DNA from: an uncultured Clostridia bacterium
GTDB taxonomy: Bacteria; Bacillota; Clostridia; TANB77; CAG-508
DNA: 9,825 nt
Direction of reading: 5' to 3'
Assembly (NCBI GenBank): GCA_934177555.1
Contig: CAKPPL010000044.1
Coordinates: 1-9,825 of the forward strand
Positions 1 through 7,349 of the stretch are shown piece after piece (position 1 is the first letter of the stretch; every line of letters starts with the position of its first letter). Position numbers and translations under genes: made by a program. The notes below the pieces were generated by a model. It did no database searches. It worked only from the letters and a program-made list of their open reading frames with translations, and was not told the origin of the DNA.

Positions 1-932
1 CATTAGATGAATTAATGGATTATGTACAACATCCATATTTTACAGATGAAAATGTTGAAAAGGAAAAAGGTATTATTGGTCAAGAAATAATGATGTATGA
101 TGATTATCCTGAATGGAAAGTGTATTTGAATGCATTAGAAGCTATGTATCATGAACATCCTGTAAAATTAGATATTACAGGAACAATAGAGACAATAAGT
201 CATATAAATAAAGAAATACTATATAAGTGTTATAATACATTTTATAACCCAGCAAATATGGCAATGGTAATATGTGGAGATTTTGAACCAGAAGAACTAT
301 TGAAAGAAATTAAAAAAAGACTAATAAATAAAAAAGGAAATGGAGAAATAAAAAGAATATATCCACAAGAACCAGAAAACATTGTTAAAGAAAAGATAGA
401 ACAAAAAATGGATGTAAGTCAACCAATATTTGTTATTGGAATAAAAGATATACTTGCAGAAACAAAAGAAAGAGTAAAAAAACATATAGCTATAGAGATA
501 TTATTAAATATGATAATAGGAAAAAGTTCTAAGCTATATAAAGAATTATATGATGAAGGAAAAATATTTATGACACCTAGTTTAGACTATGAATATGCAA
601 GAGGATATGCACATATATTAATTACAGGTCAATCTCCTGATCCAGAGTATATTTATAAAAGATTCAAAGAAACAGTAAATGATATGAAAAAATCTGGACT
701 TGATACAAATGAATTTACTAGAATAAAAAAGAGAATATATGGTAGTTATGTAAAAGAATATAATGATACAGGAGATATTGCTAGAATGTTTTTAGCAGAT
801 TTCTTCAGAGAAATTAACAGTTTTGAATATTTAGAAGAAATATCAATAATAAATGAAGAATATGTATTTCAAGTATTAAATAATGTATTTGATGACAAAA
901 AAATGATAATATCTGTAGTAAAAAAAGATTAA
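1..932 (+). CDS. ymfH: M16-family peptidase homologue, YmfH type (5' end missing)
   Basis: The reading frame is already open at base 3 (LDELMDYVQHPYF...), so the true start lies before the window. About 309 residues are visible, against roughly 430 for a full YmfH protein. Diagnostic stretches are EKEKGIIGQEI and MYDDYPEW, then HPVKLDITGTIETISHI and YNPANMAMVICGDF, which I recognise from the B. subtilis YmfH family. In M16 peptidases the HxxEH zinc motif lies in the N-terminal part, which is outside the window, so I cannot tell whether the protein is catalytic. The first Glu-rich stretch (EKEKGIIGQE) is where the family usually places its distal zinc-ligand Glu. The second M16 half follows, ending at a TAA. 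YmfF and YmfH are known in B. subtilis as a pair linked to 5-aminopentanol modification of elongation factor P. Whether a ymfF-like gene precedes this one cannot be seen. It is probably cytoplasmic, since no membrane segment is visible. Confidence 0.88.
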   Translation, partial: LDELMDYVQHPYFTDENVEKEKGIIGQEIMMYDDYPEWKVYLNALEAMYHEHPVKLDITGTIETISHINKEILYKCYNTFYNPANMAMVICGDFEPEELLKEIKKRLINKKGNGEIKRIYPQEPENIVKEKIEQKMDVSQPIFVIGIKDILAETKERVKKHIAIEILLNMIIGKSSKLYKELYDEGKIFMTPSLDYEYARGYAHILITGQSPDPEYIYKRFKETVNDMKKSGLDTNEFTRIKKRIYGSYVKEYNDTGDIARMFLADFFREINSFEYLEEISIINEEYVFQVLNNVFDDKKMIISVVKKD

Positions 933-1026
933 TGTAATATAATTGTTTAATTGTAATAAAAAATACACAAAATAGTAATATAAAATAGTAGAAATTTAAA
1001 AAAATAAAAAGAAAACTGTAAAATAA

Positions 1027-1033
1027 TGTCGAA
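1027..1033 (+). promoter_or_regulatory. Candidate Spo0A-binding 0A box
   Basis: The heptamer TGTCGAA is an exact match to the 0A-box core TGNCGAA bound by phosphorylated Spo0A. It is the only exact TGTCGAA I saw in the window and lies 131 bases before the Spo0E-like start codon. A TATAAG hexamer begins 18 bases after it (1052-1057), so the box sits where a -35 element would be, as in Spo0A-activated sigma-A promoters. That arrangement is inferred. A seven-base match in A+T-rich DNA can occur by chance, but its G and C bases make it less likely here, and the next gene encodes a Spo0A~P phosphatase. Confidence 0.5.
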
Positions 1034-1091
1034 TAATGAAAAAAAATAAAATATAAGGACGTAATATTTTTGAAAAACATACCGTATTTTA

Positions 1092-1120
1092 TTGACTTAA
1101 ATGTAAAAATATGTTAATTT
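1092..1120 (+). promoter_or_regulatory. Possible second promoter for the Spo0E-like gene
   Basis: TTGACT (1092-1097) matches five of six -35 consensus bases. After 17 bases comes TAATTT (1115-1120), a poor -10 preceded by an extended-type TG at 1112-1113. Transcription would start near 1127 and give a leader of under 40 bases. The -35 is good but the -10 is weak, so this is tentative. It could act alongside, or instead of, the possible Spo0A-controlled promoter upstream. Confidence 0.35.
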
Positions 1121-1163
1121 ATAAATGTACAGAGAAATTAATGTAAAAAAGGAGAGACGCTGT

Positions 1164-1316
1164 ATGTTAAATGAAGAAATTTGTAAATTAAGAAATAAAT
1201 TGAACGAAAGCATTATATCAGGAGAAGATTATAGTATAATATATCAATTAAGTATAGAATTAGATGAATTAATAGCAGAATATTACAGGAATTTTCCAAA
1301 ACCCAAAACAGTCTAA
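1164..1316 (+). CDS. Spo0E-like aspartyl-phosphate phosphatase
   Basis: A 50-residue protein that is mostly two short helices. Residues 30-37 read SIELDELI, an exact match to the family signature SxELDxLI of Spo0E-type phosphatases. Known members (Spo0E, YisI, YnzD) remove the phosphate from Spo0A~P and so delay or prevent sporulation. The length suits the short clostridial and YnzD-like members, which lack the C-terminal tail of B. subtilis Spo0E. The start at 1164 is chosen because a GGAGAG ribosome binding site (1151-1156) precedes it by 7 bases. An in-frame ATG at 1125 has no such site and would add a non-homologous 13 residues. The gene appears monocistronic, with a candidate 0A box upstream and a hairpin terminator just downstream. 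The target is inferred from the family; some clostridial members have not been tested. Confidence 0.88.
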   Translation: MLNEEICKLRNKLNESIISGEDYSIIYQLSIELDELIAEYYRNFPKPKTV

Positions 1317-1322
1317 TAAAAT

Positions 1323-1355
1323 ACCGGAACCATTAATTTGGAACCGGTTATTTTT
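1323..1355 (+). terminator. Intrinsic terminator of the Spo0E-like gene
   Basis: The arms ACCGGAACCA (1323-1332) and TGGAACCGGT (1339-1348) pair as five G+C-rich base pairs, a two-by-two A/A internal mismatch, then three more pairs around a TTAATT loop. A TTATTTTT run follows. It starts 6 bases after the stop codon and separates this gene from uvrC. The internal mismatch may weaken it, so some read-through is possible. Confidence 0.75.
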
Positions 1356-1359
1356 CTGC

Positions 1360-1391
1360 TTGCAAAAAACAAATTAATAGTGTATTATAAT
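1360..1391 (+). promoter_or_regulatory. Promoter of uvrC
   Basis: TATAAT (1386-1391) is a perfect -10 hexamer 31 bases before the uvrC start. The best -35 match is TTGCAA (1360-1365), but the 20-base spacer is longer than the usual 16-18, so the -35 assignment is weak. Its position straight after the terminator supports an independent start for uvrC. Confidence 0.5.
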
Positions 1392-1422
1392 AGAGTATAG
1401 ATATATATGAAAGGAGGAAAAA

Positions 1423-3213
1423 ATGTTTAATATAGAAGAACAATTAAAAATGTTACCAGATAAACCTGGAGTATATATAATGCACGATGTAGATGATAGA
1501 ATAATATATGTAGGGAAAGCAGTAAATTTAAAAAATAGAGTACGTTCATATTTTAGAAAGACAGATAAAACAGAAAGAATAAAAAGAATGGTATCATTAA
1601 TAGACCATTTTGAATATATAGTAGTAGATAATGAAGCAGAAGCACTAATATTAGAATGTAACTTAATCAAAAAAAATAGACCAAAATTTAATGTATTATT
1701 AAAAGATGACAAAACATATCCATACATAAAAATAGATGTAAAGTCAGAATATCCTAATGTAGTAATAACAAGAAGAATAGTAAATGATGGAGCAAAATAT
1801 TTTGGACCATATGCAAATCCAGGAGCAGCAAAAGAAATGCTAGATTTTATTAAACAAAAATATAAAATTAGACAATGCAAAAATTTCAGATCAGAAACAA
1901 GAGCGTGCTTAAATTATCATATAAATAGATGTTTTGGACCATGCATGGGATATATATCAAAAAAAGATTATAGAAAACAAATAGATGAAATAATAGATTT
2001 ACTTGATGGAAAAGTAAATAAAGTTTTAAAAGACTTGCAAGAAGAAATGCTAGAAGAAGCCAATAAAATGAATTTTGAAAAAGCTGCGTATATAAGAGAT
2101 AGAATGCTTGCAATACAAAGAGTAAATGAAAAACAAAAAGTATCTAATATTACAGAAAATAACATAGATGTAATAGGTATAGCAAAATCAGAGATAGAAG
2201 TATGTATTGAAATATTTTTTGTACGTGGAAGTAAAATGGTAGGAAGAGAACATTATTTTTTTCCGGATTTAAGAGAAATGGAAGATAGCGAAATTATATC
2301 AGGATTTATAAAACAATATTATATAGATAATAACAATTTGCCAAATAAAATAATGGTGAGAGAAGAGATTGAAGATAAAAGTGCAATAGAGGAATGGCTA
2401 AGTAAAGAAGCAGGAAGAAAAGTGGAAATTAAATTACCAAAAAAGGGTGAAAAATTAAGATTTGTGGAAATGGCAGATAATAATGCAAAAATAACATTAG
2501 AAAACAAAGAAAGAGATAGAAGTGAAATATTAGTAGAGCTAAAAGAAGTATTAGGATTAGAAAGATTGCCTAGAAAAATAGAAACATATGATATCTCAAA
2601 CATATCAGGGGAATTTATTGTTGCAGGAATGTGTGTAATGATAGATGGAGTAATAAAAAGAAATATGTCAAGGAGATTTAGGATAAAGACAGTTTATGGT
2701 CAAGATGATCCAAGATGTATGGAAGAAGTAATAAGTAGAAGACTAAAACATTCAATAGATAGTGAGTCAAATGGATTTGGAAGATTGCCAGATGTAATAT
2801 TTGCTGATGGAGGTATAACACAAATAAGAGCAACTAAAACAGCAGTAGAAAAATACGAACTAAATATACCTGTTTTTGGAATGGTAAAAAATGATAAACA
2901 TCAAACAAGAGCATTAATGGATGAAAATAGAAAAGAATTAGATATATCTGAAAATCTAAAAAATCTAATCACAAAATTCCAAGATGAAGTACATGATACA
3001 GCAATATCTTATCATAGAAAATTAAGAGATGAAAGTATTACAAAATCAGAACTAGACTCAATAAAAGGAATTGGAAAAACAAAAAAAATAGCACTTTTAA
3101 AAGAATTTGGAAGTGTAGAAAAAATACGTACATCATCAGTAGATGAACTAACAAAAATTAGTGGAATAAATGAAAATTTAGCAAAAAATATAATAGAACA
3201 ATTAAATATGTAA
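1423..3213 (+). CDS. uvrC: Excinuclease ABC subunit C (UvrC)
   Basis: A full-length UvrC of 596 residues, the nuclease that makes both incisions beside a lesion during nucleotide excision repair after UvrAB has loaded UvrB. The GIY-YIG domain (about 12-95) shows GVY (16-18) and YVG (29-31) and makes the 3' cut. Four cysteines, C152, C162, C170 and C174, match the conserved cluster that binds an iron-sulfur centre. The UVR motif that contacts UvrB is near 207-235 (NFEKAAYIRDRM). The RNase H-like endonuclease half (about 385-535) has D390 (YDIS), D462 (ADGG) and H524 (EVHDTA), which line up with the catalytic triad for the 5' cut. Two helix-hairpin-helix motifs close the protein (about 545-594). 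AAGGAGG (1411-1417) sits 5 bases before the ATG. No terminator is visible after the stop, so read-through into the next two genes is likely. Confidence 0.97.
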   Translation: MFNIEEQLKMLPDKPGVYIMHDVDDRIIYVGKAVNLKNRVRSYFRKTDKTERIKRMVSLIDHFEYIVVDNEAEALILECNLIKKNRPKFNVLLKDDKTYPYIKIDVKSEYPNVVITRRIVNDGAKYFGPYANPGAAKEMLDFIKQKYKIRQCKNFRSETRACLNYHINRCFGPCMGYISKKDYRKQIDEIIDLLDGKVNKVLKDLQEEMLEEANKMNFEKAAYIRDRMLAIQRVNEKQKVSNITENNIDVIGIAKSEIEVCIEIFFVRGSKMVGREHYFFPDLREMEDSEIISGFIKQYYIDNNNLPNKIMVREEIEDKSAIEEWLSKEAGRKVEIKLPKKGEKLRFVEMADNNAKITLENKERDRSEILVELKEVLGLERLPRKIETYDISNISGEFIVAGMCVMIDGVIKRNMSRRFRIKTVYGQDDPRCMEEVISRRLKHSIDSESNGFGRLPDVIFADGGITQIRATKTAVEKYELNIPVFGMVKNDKHQTRALMDENRKELDISENLKNLITKFQDEVHDTAISYHRKLRDESITKSELDSIKGIGKTKKIALLKEFGSVEKIRTSSVDELTKISGINENLAKNIIEQLNM

Positions 3214-3303
3214 AAATTTGCGTTAAAAAGAAAACATTTTTAGTAATAAATTAGAAATTAGAACATATACATATTAAGGACAAGTAATAAGGGAGGTTTG
3301 TAT

Positions 3304-3420
3304 ATGAAATTTCTAAAAAAACATAAAATGTTTTCTTTTGCAGTTTTTGCTTTTATAATTCTATCAGGAGCAAATTTTTTTATGATTTATGAATTAATAA
3401 AAATTATAAGGGGGATTTAA
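3304..3420 (+). CDS. Small single-pass membrane peptide, function unknown
   Basis: A 38-residue open frame, MKFLKKHKMFSF... to ...IKIIRGI. GGGAGG (3291-3296) lies 7 bases before its ATG, and its TAA ends on the base just before the patatin gene's ATG. A basic N-terminus (KFLKKHK) is followed by one hydrophobic span (about 9-31) and a short basic tail (KIIRG), the shape of a small inner-membrane peptide. It has no cysteine lipobox and no obvious signal-peptidase site. The patatin gene's ribosome binding site (AAGGGGGA, 3408-3415) lies inside its last codons, so translation of the two is probably coupled. I recognise no family. It could be a partner that brings the phospholipase to the membrane, or simply a leader peptide, and neither is shown. 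Confidence 0.65.
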   Translation: MKFLKKHKMFSFAVFAFIILSGANFFMIYELIKIIRGI

Positions 3421-4278
3421 ATGAGAGGATTATGTTTATCTGGTGGAGGAATAAAAGCAGCAGCACATATAGGTGCATTAAAAGCATTAGAAGAAGAAAA
3501 AATAAAATTTGATTGTGTATCTGGTGCTTCATCTGGAAGTATAATTGCAACAATGTATGCATTAGGGTATAGTAGTGATGAAATGTGGAAAATGTTTAAA
3601 AAATATTCTAAAAAAATTAGATATGTGGAATGGACAAATATTTTAAAAATAATTTTAGGATTATTAATAGAAAGAAAAATCATTGTAAATGGATTAAATA
3701 GTGGAAAAATAGTAGAGAAGATTATAAAAGAAATAACATTAAAAAATAATATATATGATATTAATCAAGTAAAAATGCCATTAGCAATTTCAATGGTAGA
3801 ATTACAAACAGGAACAGTATATATAGCTACATCAAAACAAACTAGAACTATGCTATCAGATAATACTGAATATATTAATAGCATTCCAATTTGTAAAGCA
3901 GTAAGAGCAAGTTGTAGCTTTCCAGTAGTATTTTCACCATGTGAATATGATGGAAAGCAATTAATAGATGGAGGAACACGTGAAAATCTACCATGGAAAT
4001 GTTTAAAAGAAATTGGTGCAGATGAAGTGTTTGGAATATCTTTTAATACAATATTCAAAGAAAATGAATGCTGTAAAAATATGATAGATGTAGCTGCAAG
4101 AGCAATGGAATTACAAGGAAGAGAATTATCAATGTATGAAAAGGCAGGAATAGATTATTTGATTAATATAAATTCTCAAAAAATATCATTATTAGATTCA
4201 AGTAAAATAGAAGAATTATATGAATTAGGATATTTACAGACAAAAAAACAATTAGAAAATTTGAAAAAATTAATATAG
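3421..4278 (+). CDS. Patatin-like phospholipase
   Basis: A 285-residue bacterial patatin-like acyl hydrolase with the complete active-site set. The Gly-rich oxyanion loop is SGGGIKAAAHIG (7-18), the nucleophile elbow GASSG has Ser37, and the second dyad member is Asp183 in DGG (183-185). The conserved ASCSFP stretch (163-168) is present. Such enzymes use a Ser-Asp dyad to release fatty acids from phospholipids or other acyl esters. Length and layout match the compact YchK/RssA-like group rather than secreted toxins such as ExoU. There is no signal peptide, so it is likely cytoplasmic or peripheral to the membrane. The start ATG follows directly on the stop of the small membrane-peptide gene, with its ribosome binding site inside that gene. 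Its natural substrate cannot be told from sequence. Confidence 0.9.
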   Translation: MRGLCLSGGGIKAAAHIGALKALEEEKIKFDCVSGASSGSIIATMYALGYSSDEMWKMFKKYSKKIRYVEWTNILKIILGLLIERKIIVNGLNSGKIVEKIIKEITLKNNIYDINQVKMPLAISMVELQTGTVYIATSKQTRTMLSDNTEYINSIPICKAVRASCSFPVVFSPCEYDGKQLIDGGTRENLPWKCLKEIGADEVFGISFNTIFKENECCKNMIDVAARAMELQGRELSMYEKAGIDYLININSQKISLLDSSKIEELYELGYLQTKKQLENLKKLI

Positions 4279-4289
4279 TAGTGTATAAT
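4261..4289 (+). promoter_or_regulatory. Sigma-A promoter for the methyltransferase gene
   Basis: TTGAAA (4261-4266, five of six consensus bases) and a perfect TATAAT (4284-4289) are separated by 17 bases. The -35 lies in the last codons of the patatin gene. Transcription should start near 4296, before the AAAGGA site at 4309-4314. This gives the RNA-modification gene pair its own start, independent of uvrC. Confidence 0.65.
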
Positions 4290-4326
4290 AGATGAAGCAA
4301 ATATATTGAAAGGAATAAATTTAATA

Positions 4327-5184
4327 ATGGAAATAGCAAATAAATGGGAAGAATATAAAATACTAGATATGGCAGATGGACAAAAACTAGAAAAATGGGG
4401 AGAAGTTATATTATCAAGACCTGATCCACAAATAATATGGAAACAAAAAACATATCCAGAAAAGTGGAAAAATATTAATGCAACATACCATAGAAGCAAA
4501 ACTGGAGGTGGTGCATGGGAATACAATAAAAAGATGCCATCACAATGGCAAATAAAGTACAAAGAACTAACATTTAATATTAAACCAATGGGATTTAAAC
4601 ATACAGGATTATTCCCAGAGCAGGCTGTTAATTGGGACTGGATGATGGAAAAAATAAGAAATGAAAAGAGAGAAATTAAAGTTTTAAATTTATTTGCGTA
4701 TACAGGAGGAGCTACAGTTGCATGTAGTGCAGCAGGAGCATCTGTATGTCATGTTGATAGTTCAAAAGGTATGGTTACTTGGGCAAAAGAAAATGCCATA
4801 GCATCAGGTTTAGAAAAAAATAAAATAAGATATATAGTAGATGATGTAGTCAAATTTGTAAATAGAGAAATAAGAAGAGGAAACCAATATGATGCAATAA
4901 TAATGGACCCACCTTCATATGGAAGAGGTGCAAATGGTGAAGTTTGGCAATTTGAAAATAATATATATGATTTAGTAGAGTTATGTACAAAAGTACTTTC
5001 AGAAGATCCATTATTTTTCTTAATAAATTCATATACTACAGGAATTTCAAGTAAAGTTTTAGAAAATATTTTATATTTGAATATAAAAAATAAAGGAAGA
5101 ATATCTTCAGGAGAAATAGGACTTCCAATGGAAAATTCACAACTTATATTACCATGTGGAATATATGGAAGATGGGAGAAATAA
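4327..5184 (+). CDS. Class I SAM-dependent methyltransferase (RlmI-like family)
   Basis: A 285-residue methyltransferase. The N-terminal part (WEEYKILDMADGQKLEKWG, then WEYNKKMP and GFKHTGLFPEQAVNW) precedes a Rossmann fold. The SAM loop is VLNLFAYTGGATVA (119-132), an acidic residue that would contact the ribose is at D144, DD is at 172-173, and the catalytic-type motif DPPSYG is at 194-199. This pattern belongs to the Methyltrans_SAM group related to 23S rRNA cytosine-C5 methyltransferase RlmI, but it lacks the PUA domain of RlmI, so the RNA target is uncertain. The ATG at 4327 is preferred because the conserved N-terminus begins there. A TTG at 4306 in the same frame would place the ribosome binding site AAAGGA (4309-4314) inside the gene. 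Spacing from that site to the ATG is long (12 bases). One base separates its stop from the pseudouridine synthase start. Confidence 0.85.
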   Translation: MEIANKWEEYKILDMADGQKLEKWGEVILSRPDPQIIWKQKTYPEKWKNINATYHRSKTGGGAWEYNKKMPSQWQIKYKELTFNIKPMGFKHTGLFPEQAVNWDWMMEKIRNEKREIKVLNLFAYTGGATVACSAAGASVCHVDSSKGMVTWAKENAIASGLEKNKIRYIVDDVVKFVNREIRRGNQYDAIIMDPPSYGRGANGEVWQFENNIYDLVELCTKVLSEDPLFFLINSYTTGISSKVLENILYLNIKNKGRISSGEIGLPMENSQLILPCGIYGRWEK

Positions 5185-5185
5185 A

Positions 5186-5849
5186 ATGGAAAAATTAGAT
5201 ATAATATATGAAGATAATCATATAATTGTAGTAAAAAAATTACCTAATATTCCATCACAAGCAGATAAAACAGAAGATATTGATATGTTAACAATAATAA
5301 AACAATATTTAAAGGAAAAATATAATAAACCAGGAAATGTATATTTGGGTTTAGTTCACAGGCTAGATAGACCTGTTGGTGGTGTAATGATATTTGCTAA
5401 AACCTCAAAATCAGCTTCAAGATTAAGTAATCAAGTAAGAGAAAAAATATTTAAAAAAAGATATTTAGCAGTTGTTGATGGAAAATTTGAAAAAACAGAA
5501 GGAATATTAGAAGATTATTTATAAAGTTGTAAATTCAAATAAGAAAAATGCTAAACTAGCAAAGCTAGATTACAAAGTACTAATTTATGATGAAATTAAA
5601 AACTTAACACTAGTAGAAATAAATTTACATACAGGAAGGCATCATCAAATAAGAGTACAATTATCTAATGCTGGACATAGTATATTTGGAGATCAAAAAT
5701 ATGGGAAAAGAGGAAAAGGAAAACAAATAGCATTATGGGCATATAAATTAACAATAAATCATCCAATTACTAATGAAGAAATGACATTTAAATGTTTACC
5801 TGAAAGTACAGGAACATGGTGCATATTAAAGAAAAAACAAATTTCATAA
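5186..5849 (+). pseudogene. RluA-family pseudouridine synthase, broken by a frameshift
   Basis: The gene starts with GGGAGA (5174-5179) and ATG at 5186, one base after the methyltransferase stop, and encodes 112 residues to a TAA at 5522-5524. This part has the catalytic motif HRLDRPVGG with Asp61. Homology resumes at once in the next frame from 5523 (KVVNSNKKNAK...) for 108 codons to a TAA at 5847-5849. That second part holds the family motifs GRHHQIRVQLS, GDQKYG and IALWAY. The normal protein would place roughly nine residues of the type LKDxRTNT between EDYL and KVV, and these are missing. A deletion of about 26 bases would explain both the lost residues and the frame change. The two halves of the RNA-binding catalytic fold are therefore not joined, and activity is probably lost. 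A sequencing or assembly error, or a rare +1 shift at TTA-TAA, remains possible. Confidence 0.85.
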
Positions 5850-5946
5850 AAGAAATAAAGGTTTTTATAAAAAAAATATACTAAAATTTTAAAAAAGTGA
5901 TACATATAAAAAATATCAAATCCTTAACATTATAAATTCAATTCTA

Positions 5947-5976
5947 AAAGACAACTTCATTATAGAAGCTGTCTTT
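5947..5976 (-). terminator. Terminator between convergent genes
   Basis: The arms AAAGACAACTTC (5947-5958) and GAAGCTGTCTTT (5965-5976) surround a 6-base loop. Read as minus-strand RNA all twelve pairs form, one of them a G-U wobble, and a short TTTT run follows. In the plus direction the same pair becomes an A-C mismatch. It lies 8 bases beyond the sensor kinase stop, so it mainly ends that operon. It may also stop transcripts from the pseudouridine synthase gene. Confidence 0.75.
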
Positions 5977-5984
5977 ATTCCTAT

Positions 5985-7349
5985 TTATGTATTTCCATAT
6001 ATTGATAATTCTTGTTTAAAGAAAACATCATTTTTAGTTGTAAATAAATCCAAGTTTTTTGATTTATTAAGATAATTTCTTACTTCCCATAATCCAATGC
6101 CTGAATGATTTTCTTTTCCAGATATACCTTTCTGAAATATTTGATTAATATCAACATTTTTGTTAGAATATGTATTTTCAATAGTTATAAGACATCTATT
6201 ATTTTTTAGCTCATCTCTAAAAGTTACTATGACTTTTTTATCTTCACATTTAACAGCTTCTTCAATGGCATTATCTAATAAAATTCCAAGCATTCTAGAA
6301 AATTCATACATATTAACATTTGGATTTTCCAAATCGGCAAAAACTTTTATCTCTAAATAAACATCTAAGTCTAAAGCTTTATGATATTTATTATTTAATA
6401 AACTATAAATTCCATGATTATTAATTATTCCTGGATCAAGCATAGAAAGATTAGAAATTATTTTACAATCTTTTTTTACAGATTCAAAATAAGTTTTAAA
6501 ATTTTCAATGTCATCATTTTGAATATATCCATCAACTGTAGATACAATATTTATAAAATCATGTTGAAATCCTTTTACTTTATAATATAAAGCTTCTAAG
6601 TTTTTATAATAATTTTGAACACTACTTAAATCTCTAGTTGTTGCTGATAATTTTATGATACGAGTAAATGTATAAATACTAAAAAGTAAAAAGAATATCA
6701 AAACAATAGTATGTAGTAATGTAATAAATATAGGAACAATATTTATATAAAATATAGTAATTATTAATTGAATACATAAAGCGACAAACCCTACAGCAAT
6801 ATTAAAATACAATATACCTAAAGTTTTTGGATCTAACACACTAAGTTCTTCAAAAGAAAAATCAAAGTGTCTGAATGTTTTTATCAATTTAGTTATTAAA
6901 AAAATAAAACTATATAATATTATTGAATAAGTAATTTTGTATATTGGAATTGTTCTAATATAATCAAAATTTATATTTAATAAAGTTAAATAAGGCTTTT
7001 GTAAAAACATATTTGAAAAACAAAATATACAACTAGATAAGAATATTGCCCAAAGTGTTTGAATAGTAGACATTTTAAATAGTTTTCTTATTAAAATAAA
7101 TATGCATAAACAATTAACTATAATACTAAATGGATATGGTATCAAAATATGAGTTTCTAATATAATTAGTGATATTAATACAATATAAATTAATTTATTC
7201 TTTTTGGATACATTAATATCAAATGAATTTAAGAACAATTCAATAAATAAATAATTTTCAATTAATTTCGTTGGTATGTATGATAAATTTAAAAGAAATG
7301 TATTATCTGTAGAAATAGCATACCAGATATTATTTAAGAATTGTGTCAT
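5985..7349 (-). CDS. AgrC-type sensor histidine kinase (GHKL family)
   Basis: A 454-residue sensor kinase. The N-terminal half (about 30-228) is six or seven hydrophobic membrane spans with little outside the membrane, the shape of AgrC-like peptide receptors. A linker helix (about 235-262) leads to the phosphoacceptor motif FQHDFINI with His263. The ATP-binding domain has the N box LLDNAIEEA (Asn360) and the glycine box HSGIGLWEV (415-423), typical of the HATPase_c_5 group paired with LytTR regulators. Its start overlaps the response regulator's end by 20 bases, with GGAGATGA just before the ATG, so the two are translationally coupled. In Agr systems the ligand is a small cyclic peptide made by AgrB from AgrD. 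Neither gene is in this window, so the signal is unknown and could be another peptide, such as a bacteriocin inducer. Confidence 0.88.
   Translation of the reverse strand: MTQFLNNIWYAISTDNTFLLNLSYIPTKLIENYLFIELFLNSFDINVSKKNKLIYIVLISLIILETHILIPYPFSIIVNCLCIFILIRKLFKMSTIQTLWAIFLSSCIFCFSNMFLQKPYLTLLNINFDYIRTIPIYKITYSIILYSFIFLITKLIKTFRHFDFSFEELSVLDPKTLGILYFNIAVGFVALCIQLIITIFYINIVPIFITLLHTIVLIFFLLFSIYTFTRIIKLSATTRDLSSVQNYYKNLEALYYKVKGFQHDFINIVSTVDGYIQNDDIENFKTYFESVKKDCKIISNLSMLDPGIINNHGIYSLLNNKYHKALDLDVYLEIKVFADLENPNVNMYEFSRMLGILLDNAIEEAVKCEDKKVIVTFRDELKNNRCLITIENTYSNKNVDINQIFQKGISGKENHSGIGLWEVRNYLNKSKNLDLFTTKNDVFFKQELSIYGNT

Noticed and set aside
969..990. Direct repeat of AAAATAGTA at 969-977 and 982-990
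   Set aside because: Two short A+T-only-like copies in very A+T-rich intergenic DNA are likely by chance. No third copy or regular array was seen.
814..1080. An 88-codon minus-strand frame over the ymfH end and the intergenic region
   Set aside because: The translation is nearly all Phe, Leu, Ile and Tyr, as expected from A-rich DNA read backwards. It overlaps ymfH and has no recognisable motif.
1374..1880. Long open frames on the minus strand opposite uvrC (also 1886-2113, 1968-2165 and 2319-2603)
   Set aside because: They lie antisense to well-supported uvrC codons, have Ile/Leu/Ser/Phe-rich low-complexity translations caused by the A+T-rich codons of uvrC, and lack good ribosome binding sites.
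5516..5531. Programmed +1 frameshift in the RluA-family gene
   Set aside because: The TTA-TAA context does not resemble the CTT-TGA slippery site of prfB, no upstream Shine-Dalgarno-like stimulator is positioned there, and about nine family residues are missing. A deletion explains this better.
5850..5984. Search for an RNA gene or riboswitch in the convergent intergenic gap
   Set aside because: Only the convergent terminator hairpin at 5947-5976 is supported. The rest is A+T-rich with no conserved-looking structure. No tRNA, rRNA, CRISPR array or insertion sequence was recognised anywhere in the window.
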